A stretch of DNA of 64,000 nt, taken from assembly GCF_902833145.1 (NCBI RefSeq), contig NZ_CADFEN010000010.1, forward strand, positions 186,001-250,000. Direction: 5' to 3'. Positions 46,603 to 54,102 of the stretch are shown piece by piece. Numbering within the stretch: position 1 is the stretch's first letter; each line of letters begins with the position of its first letter. The position numbers and the translations under genes are program-made. Origin of the DNA: Burkholderia sp. BCC0506 (lineage in GTDB: Bacteria; Pseudomonadota; Gammaproteobacteria; Burkholderiales; Burkholderiaceae). Below the pieces are notes generated by a model that saw only the letters and a list, made by a program, of their open reading frames with translations, ran no database searches and had not been told where the DNA came from.

Positions 46603-48084
46603 ATGAACACCCGATTCCTTGCGCGCGGCACCGTCGCGGTCGCCGTGGCGGCCGCCCTGTCGGCAGGCTATTTCGCCGGCACCCGCCGCGCCGATCCGCA
46701 GATCATCACGCCCGCGCAGGCCGCCATGATGCCGGCCGAAGCCGCCGCCAAGACCGGCATTCCCGATTTCTCCGGGCTCGTCGAGACCTACGGCCCGGCG
46801 GTCGTGAACATCAGCGCGAAGCATGTCGTGAAGCAGGTGTCGCGGCGCGTGCCGCAGCCGCAGCTGCCGATCGATCCGAGCGACCCGTTCTACCAGTTCT
46901 TCAAGCACTTCTACGGCCAGGTGCCGGGCATGGGCGGCGACGCGCAGCCGGACGACCAGCCGAGCGCGAGCCTCGGTTCGGGCTTCGTCATCAGCTCCGA
47001 CGGGTACATCCTCACCAATGCGCACGTGATCGACGGCGCGAACGTCGTCACGGTCAAGCTGACCGACAAGCGCGAATACAAGGCGAAGGTCGTCGGCGCC
47101 GACAAGCAGTCCGACGTCGCCGTGCTGAAGATCGATGCGAGCGGCCTGCCGACCGTGAAGATCGGCGACCCGGCGCAGAGCAAGGTCGGCCAGTGGGTCG
47201 TCGCGATCGGCTCGCCGTACGGCTTCGACAACACGGTCACGTCGGGCATCATCAGCGCGAAGTCGCGCGCGCTGCCGGACGAGAACTACACGCCGTTCAT
47301 CCAGACCGACGTGCCGGTGAACCCCGGCAATTCGGGCGGCCCGCTGTTCAACCTGCAGGGCGAGGTGATCGGCATCAACTCGATGATCTACTCGCAGACG
47401 GGCGGCTTCCAGGGCCTGTCGTTCGCGATCCCGATCAACGAGGCGATCAAGGTGAAGGACGAGCTCGTGAAGACGGGCCACGTGAGCCGCGGCCGTCTCG
47501 GCGTGGCCGTGCAGGGGCTGAACCAGACGCTCGCGAGCTCGTTCGGGCTGCAGAAGCCGGACGGCGCGCTCGTCAGCTCGGTCGACCCGAACGGGCCGGC
47601 CGCGAAGGCCGGGCTGCAGCCGGGCGACGTGATCCTGTCGGTCAACGGCGCGCCCGTCGCCGATTCGACGTCGCTGCCCGCGCAGATCGCGAACCTGAAG
47701 CCGGGCTCGAAGGCCGACCTGCAGATCTGGCGCGACAAGTCGAAGAAGTCGATCAGCGTGACGCTCGGTGCGATGACCGATGCGAAGCTCGCGTCGAACG
47801 ACGGCGGGCCGGTCGAGCAGGGCCGCCTGGGCGTCGCGGTGCGTCCGCTGTCGCCGCAGGAGCGCAGCGCCGACAACCTGTCGCACGGGCTGATCGTGCA
47901 GCAGGCGACGGGGCCGGCCGCCAACGCGGGCATCCAGCCCGGCGACGTGATCCTCGCGGTCAACGGCCGCCCGGTCACGAGCCCCGAGCAGTTGCGCGAC
48001 GCGGTGAAGGGCGCGGGCAACAGTCTTGCTCTGCTGATCCAGCGCGACAATGCACAGATCTTCGTGCCGGTCGACCTGAGCTGA
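46603..48084 (+). CDS. htrA: Periplasmic serine protease HtrA/DegP (MucD-like), 493 aa
   Basis: A trypsin-like envelope protease and chaperone. The signal segment covers about residues 7-28. The catalytic triad is His141 (LTNAHVIDGA), Asp171 (SDVAVLKID) and Ser244 (PGNSGGPLF); PDZ1 is at about 275-370 and PDZ2 at about 395-485. The segment FYQFFKHFYG between residues 96 and 105 is the family LA loop region. A GAGGAGG ribosome site precedes the ATG. The gene is downstream of a two-component system, with which it forms a plausible envelope-stress module. In B. cenocepacia an HtrA in such a cluster is known to be needed for stress survival; identity with that gene is inferred from the arrangement. 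Confidence 0.94.
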   Translation: MNTRFLARGTVAVAVAAALSAGYFAGTRRADPQIITPAQAAMMPAEAAAKTGIPDFSGLVETYGPAVVNISAKHVVKQVSRRVPQPQLPIDPSDPFYQFFKHFYGQVPGMGGDAQPDDQPSASLGSGFVISSDGYILTNAHVIDGANVVTVKLTDKREYKAKVVGADKQSDVAVLKIDASGLPTVKIGDPAQSKVGQWVVAIGSPYGFDNTVTSGIISAKSRALPDENYTPFIQTDVPVNPGNSGGPLFNLQGEVIGINSMIYSQTGGFQGLSFAIPINEAIKVKDELVKTGHVSRGRLGVAVQGLNQTLASSFGLQKPDGALVSSVDPNGPAAKAGLQPGDVILSVNGAPVADSTSLPAQIANLKPGSKADLQIWRDKSKKSISVTLGAMTDAKLASNDGGPVEQGRLGVAVRPLSPQERSADNLSHGLIVQQATGPAANAGIQPGDVILAVNGRPVTSPEQLRDAVKGAGNSLALLIQRDNAQIFVPVDLS

Positions 48085-48187
48085 CCGGCAACGGCCGACG
48101 GCCGGCCTGACCGGCCGCGGCGGGCGCCGCCGCCGTTCGATCGCGCGACGTTGCGCCCGTATGTGTTCCGACCCCAAGGAGAGAGCC

Positions 48188-48625
48188 ATGCAATATCTAC
48201 GCAACGTGTCCCGATTTGCCGTCGCCGCGGCACTGAGCGCCGGCCTCGCAGCCGGCGCGACCGGCGCGTACGCGCAGTCGGACGGCTTGCCGGCCGCGCG
48301 CCAGCAGGGCGACGTCACCTTCGTGTCCGGCGGCGTCGGGCAGGACGAATCGACGGCGTTCCAGCGCAACGAGGCGCAGTGGCCGCTGGCGCTGCGCTTC
48401 ACCGGCAAGGGCGGCGAGTTCCTGGCCGACGTGCATGTCCGGATCGTCGACGGCAAGGGCGCCGAAGTGCTGAAAACCGACGCACGCGGGCCGTACATGC
48501 TCGTGAAGGTGCCGCCGGGGCGCTATACGGTGCATGCGTCGTACCAGGGCAGCGACGAATCGCGCGCCGTCACGGTCGGCGCGAAGGGCGGCGCGAAAGC
48601 CGCGTTCCAGTGGAGCGCGCAGTAA
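48188..48625 (+). CDS. Exported carboxypeptidase-regulatory-like domain protein (145 aa)
   Basis: A signal peptide (about residues 1-30, ending AYA-QS) and a beta-rich domain: EAQWPLALRFTGKGGEFLADVHVRIVDGKG then VKVPPGRYTVHASYQGS, the pattern of a carboxypeptidase-regulatory-like (transthyretin/PEGA-like) fold. It may bind other envelope components; no enzyme motif is present. A GGAGAGAG ribosome site precedes the ATG. It lies 103 bp after htrA on the same strand and could belong to the same transcript; a terminator follows at 48683. Confidence 0.82.
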   Translation: MQYLRNVSRFAVAAALSAGLAAGATGAYAQSDGLPAARQQGDVTFVSGGVGQDESTAFQRNEAQWPLALRFTGKGGEFLADVHVRIVDGKGAEVLKTDARGPYMLVKVPPGRYTVHASYQGSDESRAVTVGAKGGAKAAFQWSAQ

Positions 48626-48682
48626 CCTACCGCGCGCGGCCCGGGCCCGGCCGCGCAATCGGACGAAGTTTCGCCCATAATG

Positions 48683-48712
48683 AAAGCCACGGCATGCGTG
48701 CCGTGGCTTTTT
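48683..48712 (+). terminator. Rho-independent terminator
   Basis: A 12-bp perfect stem AAAGCCACGGCA/TGCCGTGGCTTT with a TGCG loop and T run, 57 bp after the small exported protein gene. Confidence 0.9.
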
Positions 48713-48752
48713 CGTTTCCTGCCCGGCCTGGCGGCCGCCCGAAGGAGAAACG

Positions 48753-49112
48753 ATGTCCGATCCAGCCGACCCTCGACTCGAAATCGTGCCGAACCGTCAT
48801 CGCGTGCGCGTGATCCACCGCGGCATCACCTATGCCGATTCGCACGGCGCGCTGACCGTGCGTGAGGCGGGGCTCCCGGACATCCATTACCTGCCGCGCC
48901 GCGACGTCAACATGCGCCGGCTCGTGAAATCGGGCGTCACGACGGCCTGCCCGTTCAGGGGGCAAGCCGTGCATTTCGACTTGCAGACGGAAGACGGCGT
49001 GATCGAGAACGCCGCATGGAGTTACGAAGAACCGAAGGAGGCGGCGGCCGTGCTCGCGCACTACGTCGCCTTCGACGTCGCACGGGTCGACAGTCTCGTC
49101 GAGACGTCCTGA
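48753..49112 (+). CDS. DUF427 domain protein (119 aa)
   Basis: A single DUF427 domain, recognised by PNRHRVRVIHRGITYADSHGALTVRE-type opening, the DVNMRRLVKSGVTTACPFRGQAVHFDL segment with conserved Cys-Pro and the YEEPKEAAAVLAHYVAFD ending. The fold is a small beta barrel of unknown role. The start at 48753 has a GGAGAAACG ribosome site. It stands between a terminator and the CoxG-like gene, which starts 28 bp downstream. Confidence 0.88.
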   Translation: MSDPADPRLEIVPNRHRVRVIHRGITYADSHGALTVREAGLPDIHYLPRRDVNMRRLVKSGVTTACPFRGQAVHFDLQTEDGVIENAAWSYEEPKEAAAVLAHYVAFDVARVDSLVETS

Positions 49113-49140
49113 TGCGGCGTGCGTTCATCGGGGAGGCGTC

Positions 49141-49848
49141 ATGGAACTGAACGACACGTTACGCGTACCGCTCGCGCCGCCTGTCGTGCGGGATGCGCTG
49201 GAGGATCTCGCGCTGCTGCGCGCGAGCTTCGATCATTGCGAATCGTTCGTGAAGCTCGCGCACGGCGAGTTCGCGCTGACGATCACGGTACCGCTCGGCC
49301 CGCTGCGTGCCCGCTACGACGTGCGCGCGCATGCGGTCGCCGAGCAGGGCGACGCGCAAGGGCAGCCGCGCCGCGTGCTCAACTTCAAGGCGCGCGCCGA
49401 CGGCCTCGGCGCGCTGCGCGGCCAGGTCGAACTCGTGCTGATGCCGGATGACGATGCGACGGCCACGCGAATCGAGTACGTGGTCTGGGCGACGGCGAGC
49501 GGGCCGCTCGCCGAGTTGCCGGCGCGGCAGATCGACAATGCGCTGCGCGAATGGACCGACACGTTCTTCCGCGAATTCTGCGCGGTCGTGCAGGCGAAGC
49601 ACGGGCTCGCGCCGAATCGTGCGAGCGCCGCCGCGCAGCGGCGCCAGCATGTATTTCTGCGGCCGGCATCGCTGGTGGCCGCGACGAAACGTTCGATATC
49701 GCCGCATCTGGGCGGCGCGCTGAGCGGGCGTGCCGCGACCGCGCTCCCGCATCGCGATTCCGGCACGGTGCCCGTATGGGCCTGGGCGGCGATGATCGTG
49801 TTCGTCGCGCTGCTGCTTTACGCGACGCGCTGGATCAACGGCGGCTAG
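49141..49848 (+). CDS. CoxG/SRPBCC-like protein with C-terminal membrane anchor (235 aa)
   Basis: The first 150 residues have the CoxG/SRPBCC helix-grip pattern (PLAPPVVRDALEDLALLRASF, FVKLAHGEFALTITVPLGPL, RIEYVVWATASGPLAELP). In carbon monoxide oxidisers CoxG tethers the enzyme to the membrane, but there are no cox genes here, so the role is open. A Pro/Arg-rich linker leads to a C-terminal hydrophobic helix (VPVWAWAAMIVFVALLLYATRW), which anchors the protein with the domain in the cytoplasm. The ATG at 49141 follows a GGGGAGG ribosome site. Confidence 0.78.
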   Translation: MELNDTLRVPLAPPVVRDALEDLALLRASFDHCESFVKLAHGEFALTITVPLGPLRARYDVRAHAVAEQGDAQGQPRRVLNFKARADGLGALRGQVELVLMPDDDATATRIEYVVWATASGPLAELPARQIDNALREWTDTFFREFCAVVQAKHGLAPNRASAAAQRRQHVFLRPASLVAATKRSISPHLGGALSGRAATALPHRDSGTVPVWAWAAMIVFVALLLYATRWINGG

Positions 49849-49918
49849 GAGCCGGCGGCAACCCCGTTATCGGCGCGAACAGGCCCTGAGCGGCTGCCTG
49901 CTTCCCGCGCGGCGGCTG

Positions 49919-50998
49919 TTACCGCCCCGCGTGGGCACCGGCGCCGGCGCCGCGAAACTCCCTTCGATACGCAGACGGCGACGTGCCGAGCGCGCCCGCG
50001 AAATGCTGGCGCAGCGACACGCTCGAGCCGTAGCCGGCCGCCTGCGCGATCGCGTCGATCGATTGTCCGGTGGTTTCGAGCAGATGCTGCGCGCGCGCGA
50101 GCCGCTCGGCCTGCAGCCATGCGGTGACGGTCGTGCCCGTCGCCTGGCGGAAGCGGCGCGTGAACGTGCGCCGGCTCATCAGTACGCGTTCGGCGAGCGA
50201 ATCGACGCTGTGCGCGGCGTCGAGATGGGCGCGCACCCAGTCGAGCAGGCCCGCGAGCCGCGCGTCGCGCGGGTGCGCGGCGACCGGCTGCGGCACGTAC
50301 TGGGCTTGCCCGCCCTGGCGATGCGGCGGGATCACGAGGCGGCGCGCGATCCGGTTCGCGGCGTCCGAGCCGAAGCGTCGGCGCACGACGTGCAGGCAGC
50401 AGTCGAGGCCCGCGGCCGTGCCGGCCGACGTCATCAGGTTGCCGTCGTCCACGTACAGCACGTCGGGATCGAGGTTCACGCGCGGAAAGCGCCGGGCGAA
50501 ATCCTCGGCCCACGCCCAGTGCGTGGTGGCCGGGCGGCCGTCGAGCAGGCCGGCCGCCGCGAGCACGTAGGCGCCGAGGCAGAGGCCGACGAGCTGCGCG
50601 CCGCGCGCGGCGGCCGCGCGGACGGCATCGAGCAGCGCGTCGGGCGGCGCTTCGTCCGGGTCGCGCCACGAAGGCACGATCACGATGTCCGCATCGTCGA
50701 GCGCGTCGAGCCCGTGCGGCGCGGTGATCGTGAAGCCGCCCGTCGTCGCGAGCGGGCCGCGCTCGGCCGAGCAGACGCGGAACTCGAACGCGGGCGACGC
50801 GGCCGCGTTGCGTTCCTTCGCGAACACGATCGACGGCACCGACAGGTGGAACGGGCTGATGCCGTCGTACGCGATCACGGCGACGACGGTCGGAACCGAC
50901 GAGGCGGACGAAGCGGACGAGGTGGGCGAGGCGGACGAGGTGGGCGAGGTGGGCGAAGCGGACGAGGCGGACGAGGCGGACGAGGCGGCGGCGAGCAT
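49919..50998 (-). CDS. GlxA-family regulator with repeat-encoded Ala/Ser-rich N-terminus (359 aa)
   Basis: A DJ-1/PfpI-like sensor domain (about residues 35-225; VVAVIAYDGISPFHLSVPSIVF opening, GLCLGAYVLAAAGLL elbow) and a C-terminal AraC domain (LAERVLMSRRTFTRRFRQATG and IAQAAGYGSSVSLRQHF). The first 34 residues are Ala, Ser, Thr and Pro only, encoded by ten copies of a 9-bp repeat (50898-50987). No codon for a later start is obvious before the domain, although translation could begin within or after the repeat in other isolates. It is divergent from the isochorismatase-like gene at 51151, its likely target. Confidence 0.88.
   Translation of the reverse strand: MLAAASSASSASSASPTSPTSSASPTSSASSASSVPTVVAVIAYDGISPFHLSVPSIVFAKERNAAASPAFEFRVCSAERGPLATTGGFTITAPHGLDALDDADIVIVPSWRDPDEAPPDALLDAVRAAAARGAQLVGLCLGAYVLAAAGLLDGRPATTHWAWAEDFARRFPRVNLDPDVLYVDDGNLMTSAGTAAGLDCCLHVVRRRFGSDAANRIARRLVIPPHRQGGQAQYVPQPVAAHPRDARLAGLLDWVRAHLDAAHSVDSLAERVLMSRRTFTRRFRQATGTTVTAWLQAERLARAQHLLETTGQSIDAIAQAAGYGSSVSLRQHFAGALGTSPSAYRREFRGAGAGAHAGR
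50898..50987. repeat. Tandem repeat: ten 9-bp units, consensus GACGAGGCG
   Basis: Ten directly repeated 9-bp units read GRCGARGYG on the plus strand, nearly perfect, with variation only at three positions. On the minus strand they encode Ala-Ser-Ser, Ala-Ser-Pro, Thr-Ser-Pro or Thr-Ser-Ser triplets at the N-terminus of the GlxA regulator. Unit length keeps the frame, so copy-number changes would alter linker length, not switch the gene off. Confidence 0.97.
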
Positions 50999-51150
50999 GG
51001 CGGACTCCGCGGAGGCGATGGCCCGATTCTATCGAAGAATGGCCATCGGGCCACTATCGGCGCCGGTCGCGCGGCCCGACAATGCATCGCATCGCGCTGC
51101 TGGCCGCCCCGCGCCGGGGCGGGGCAGCGCCTCCCGACCAGGAGCCCGTC

Positions 51151-51816
51151 ATGTCGAACGCCGTCCCCCATTTCGCTTCCCGTCCCGCTGCCCGCCGCGC
51201 ACTGATCGTGATCGACGTGCAGAACGAATACGTGACGGGCAACCTGCCGATCGAATATCCGCCGCTCGACGTGTCGCTCGCGAACATCGGCCGCGCGATC
51301 GACGCCGCGCACGCGGCCGGCGTGCCGGTGATCGTGGTTCAGCACGTCGCGCCGGCCGGCGCGCCGATCTTCGCGCCCGGCACCGACGGCGTCGCGCTGC
51401 ACGCGGTGGTCGCGAGCCGGCCGTACGCGCACCGGATCGAGAAGGCGCAGGCGAGCTCGTTCGCCGGCACCGATCTCGCCGCGTGGCTCGATGCGCACGG
51501 GATCGACACGCTCACGGTGGCCGGCTACATGACGCACAACTGCAATGCGTCGACGGTCTACCACGCGGCGCATGCGGGGCTGAAGGTCGAGTACCTGAAT
51601 GACGCGACGGGCGCGCTGCCTTACGAGAACGAAGCGGGCGCGGCGAGCGCCGAAGAGATTCACCGCGCGTATGCGGTGGTGTTCCAGTCGAATTTCGCGG
51701 CGGTGATGTCGACCGACGCGTGGATCGCGGGACTCGCCGGCGCGCCGGTGCCGGCGCGCGACTCGGTGGCCGCGTCGAACCGGCGGGCCCGCGCGCGGCG
51801 CGCGAAGGCGGCCTGA
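51151..51816 (+). CDS. Cysteine hydrolase of the isochorismatase-like family (221 aa)
   Basis: An isochorismatase-fold amidohydrolase. The catalytic triad can be read as Asp22 (LIVIDVQNEY), the Lys of HRIEKAQASSF and Cys131 (GYMTHNCNAS). Such enzymes hydrolyse small amides or isochorismate; the substrate is unknown. The last 20 residues form a basic Arg/Ala tail. An AGGAG ribosome site precedes the ATG. It faces a GlxA-type regulator across 152 bp; this regulator-hydrolase pairing is common in Burkholderia. Confidence 0.88.
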   Translation: MSNAVPHFASRPAARRALIVIDVQNEYVTGNLPIEYPPLDVSLANIGRAIDAAHAAGVPVIVVQHVAPAGAPIFAPGTDGVALHAVVASRPYAHRIEKAQASSFAGTDLAAWLDAHGIDTLTVAGYMTHNCNASTVYHAAHAGLKVEYLNDATGALPYENEAGAASAEEIHRAYAVVFQSNFAAVMSTDAWIAGLAGAPVPARDSVAASNRRARARRAKAA

Positions 51817-51853
51817 CCCGGCACGGCGCCGGGGGGCGCGATGCGCCGCGCGG

Positions 51854-52495
51854 TCAGTCGCGGTCCTTCAGCATCGCCGGGCTGTAGCGCAGCATGTCGA
51901 AGCAGCCGTCGACGAGTTTTTCCGCATGCTGCTCGGCGTCGATCTCGTCGGGCAGCATCAGCATGTCGCGCACGAACCCGCTGACGAGCGTGTGCAGCAT
52001 CAGCGTCGCGCGCCACGTGTCGAGCCGCTCGGGCAGCAGCTTGAGCCCCACGGCTACCGCGAGATCGGCGTCGATCATGTGCAGCGCCTCGCTCATCCCC
52101 GCGCGGTTGCGTTGCAGCAGCGGCTCCATGTCCGCGACGTACTCGCACTTCATGAACAGGACGCTGAACACGCGGCGCAACTGCGGGTCGCGCTGCACGC
52201 CGAGCAGGCACCAGATCAGGATCTGGCGCACCTTCTCGAGCGGATTGCCGCCCGGCGCGTCGTGCGGCATCCGCTTCAGTTCGTCGATCGGCAGGAACAC
52301 GCGGTCGAACATCGCATCGAACAGCTCGCTCTTGTTCGCGAAATGCCAGTAGATCGCGCCGCGCGTCACGCCGGCGTGCTGGGCGATGTCCGCGAGCGAC
52401 GTGTGCGACACGCCTTTCTCGAAGAACACGTGTTCGGCGGCGTCGAGAATGCGATTGCGTGTCTCGAGCGCCTCCTCCTTGGTACGTCTGACCAT
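51854..52495 (-). CDS. TetR-family repressor of the RND pump (AcrR/BpeR-like), 213 aa
   Basis: A TetR protein with N-terminal helix-turn-helix (TRNRILDAAEHVFFEKGVSHTSLADIAQHAGVTRGAIYWHFANKSELF at about residues 12-56) and an all-helical ligand domain. This N-terminal wording is nearly that of AcrR/TtgR/BpeR. The gene is divergent from the RND operon, 317 bp away, and a palindrome strongly like the E. coli AcrR operator lies in that gap. The start at 52495 was chosen because MVRRTKEEA is the family opening. It should repress the pump until a toxic ligand binds. Confidence 0.93.
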   Translation of the reverse strand: MVRRTKEEALETRNRILDAAEHVFFEKGVSHTSLADIAQHAGVTRGAIYWHFANKSELFDAMFDRVFLPIDELKRMPHDAPGGNPLEKVRQILIWCLLGVQRDPQLRRVFSVLFMKCEYVADMEPLLQRNRAGMSEALHMIDADLAVAVGLKLLPERLDTWRATLMLHTLVSGFVRDMLMLPDEIDAEQHAEKLVDGCFDMLRYSPAMLKDRD

Positions 52496-52628
52496 GTGCA
52501 GGCCTGATTGGATCGATCGTCGGTGAATATAGGGTCCGTAACCCCTCGCCGCCGTCATGCAGACCGGCTATGCTTGCTGCTGGTAACAATCTGTAAGACT
52601 GAACGGTCGACGGAGTACAAACGGGCTT

Positions 52629-52656
52629 TTTACATACATTCGTGAATGTATATACA
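52629..52656 (+). promoter_or_regulatory. RND operon promoter overlapped by AcrR-like palindromic operator
   Basis: The palindrome spans 52631-52654: arms ATACATTC and GAATGTAT around a GT centre, extended by matching TA outer pairs. It resembles the E. coli AcrR operator closely (same TACATACATT half). It covers the spacer and -10 of a promoter with TTTACA and TATACA, 16 bp apart. Binding by the TetR protein at 52495 would block the RND operon directly, and possibly tetR itself. Confidence 0.85.
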
Positions 52657-52670
52657 ATACGCGGCATCCC

Positions 52671-52697
52671 CGTCGGCACGGAGGTCTCGTGCCGACG
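52671..52697 (+). other. Leader hairpin in the RND operon mRNA with GGAGG in loop
   Basis: A perfect 10-bp stem, CGTCGGCACG and CGTGCCGACG, with a 7-nt loop, lies downstream of the predicted promoter in the 5' leader. The sequence GGAGG at its stem-loop junction looks like a buried ribosome site, though the real pump start is 116 bp further on. It may stabilise or regulate the leader. Confidence 0.5.
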
Positions 52698-52812
52698 TGC
52701 TGTATCTGGCAGTCCGTAATTCAGGTGTTCGATCTGCGCCGCGAGGCGCATCCGTGTTGCGCTCCGGTCGGGCGCGGCACTTATTCCATTGGTTATACAC
52801 AGAGGTCGCTCC

Positions 52813-54087
52813 ATGCGCGTCGAACGGGTTCCATACCGCTTAATCACTGTCGCGACGGCCGCCGTTTTCCTGGCCGCGTGCGGGAAAAAAGAATCGGCAC
52901 CGCCGCCGCAAACGCCGGAAGTCGGCGTCGTCACCGTCCAGCCGCAAGCCGTACCGGTTTTCACCGAACTGCCGGGCCGCACCAGTGCGTTCCTCGTCGC
53001 GCAGGTTCGCGCGCGGGTCGACGGCATCGTGCTGCGCCGCGAATTTACCGAAGGCACCGACGTGAAGGCCGGCCAGCGCCTCTACAAGATCGATCCGGCG
53101 CCGTACATCGCGCAGCTGAACAGTGCGAAGGCGACGCTCGCGAAGGCGCAGGCGAACCTCGTCACGCAGAACGCGCTGGTCGCGCGCTACAAGGTGCTGG
53201 TCGCCGCGAACGCGGTCAGCAAGCAGGACTACGACAACGCGGTCGCCACGCAAGGGCAGGCCGCGGCGGACGTCGCGGCCGGCAAGGCGGCGGTCGACAC
53301 CGCGCAGATCAACCTCGGTTACACGGATGTCGTGTCGCCGATCACCGGCCGCGTCGGCATCTCGCAGGTGACGCCGGGCGCGTACGTGCAGGCGAGCCAG
53401 GCGACGCTGATGTCGACGGTGCAGCAGCTCGATCCGGTGTACGTGGACCTCACGCAGTCGAGCCTCGAAGGGCTGAAGCTGCGCCAGGACGTGCAGAGCG
53501 GGCGCCTGAAGACGAGCGGCCCGGGCGCGGCGAAGGTATCGCTGATCCTGGAAGACGGCAAGACCTATTCGGAAGCCGGCAAGCTGCAGTTCTCGGACGT
53601 GACGGTCGACCAGACCACCGGTTCGGTGACGATCCGCGCGGTGTTCCCGAACCCGAACCGCGTGCTGCTGCCGGGCATGTTCGTGCGCGCACGGATCGAG
53701 GAAGGCGTGAACGAGAACGCGTTCCTGGTGCCGCAGATCGGCGTCACGCACGACCAGAAGGGGCAGGCGATCGCGATGGTGGTGAACGCCAGCAACAAGG
53801 TCGAGCCGCGTCCGCTGAAGACGACCGGCATGCAAGGCCAGAACTGGATCGTCGAAGGCGGTCTGCAGGCGGGCGATCACGTGATCGTGCAGGGCGTCGA
53901 CAAGGTGCGCCCGGGCGCGACCGTGAAGACGGTCCCCGCGCAGCTCGCGCCGGCGGCCGATGCCGCCTCGGGCGCTGCTGCCCCCGCCGCGCCGGCCGCT
54001 GCCGGTTCCGGCGCCGCTGCCGCTTCCGGTGCCGCCGCATCGGGCGCCGCGCCGGCGAGTGCCGCCGCTGCGTCGAGCGCGCAATAA
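52813..54087 (+). CDS. RND efflux periplasmic adaptor lipoprotein (AcrA/BpeA-like), 424 aa
   Basis: The membrane-fusion protein of a tripartite pump. The signal ends at a lipobox, FLAACGKKE, so the protein is anchored by lipid. The barrel-sandwich, helical hairpin (about residues 95-175, TLAKAQANLVTQNALVARYK) and beta-barrel segments are typical (RPGRTSAF-like start, VRARVDGIVLRREFTEGTDV). The last 45 residues are Ala/Ser/Pro/Gly-only, an unusual disordered tail. The start at 52813 follows an AGAGG site. It is the first gene of the operon and its product links the pump to the outer-membrane channel; the transporter follows 15 bp later. Confidence 0.94.
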   Translation: MRVERVPYRLITVATAAVFLAACGKKESAPPPQTPEVGVVTVQPQAVPVFTELPGRTSAFLVAQVRARVDGIVLRREFTEGTDVKAGQRLYKIDPAPYIAQLNSAKATLAKAQANLVTQNALVARYKVLVAANAVSKQDYDNAVATQGQAAADVAAGKAAVDTAQINLGYTDVVSPITGRVGISQVTPGAYVQASQATLMSTVQQLDPVYVDLTQSSLEGLKLRQDVQSGRLKTSGPGAAKVSLILEDGKTYSEAGKLQFSDVTVDQTTGSVTIRAVFPNPNRVLLPGMFVRARIEEGVNENAFLVPQIGVTHDQKGQAIAMVVNASNKVEPRPLKTTGMQGQNWIVEGGLQAGDHVIVQGVDKVRPGATVKTVPAQLAPAADAASGAAAPAAPAAAGSGAAAASGAAASGAAPASAAAASSAQ

Positions 54088-54102
54088 CAGGGAGCCTGCT
54101 TC

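Larger units (their letters stand above)
52496..52812. other. Intergenic region with RND promoter, operator and leader hairpin
   Basis: About 317 bp between tetR and the pump operon. It holds a promoter with -35 TTTACA (52629) and -10 TATACA (52651), the AcrR-like operator over it, and a 10-bp-stem hairpin in the predicted leader. No coding sequence is apparent on its own; an open plus-strand frame continues into the pump gene in another frame and is judged incidental. Confidence 0.75.

Noticed and set aside
50685-51602. A plus-strand frame reading Asp-Glu-Ala repeats across the 9-bp repeat
   Set aside because: It is antisense to the GlxA regulator and out of frame with the hydrolase; the acidic repeat is only the mirror of the Ala/Ser repeat.
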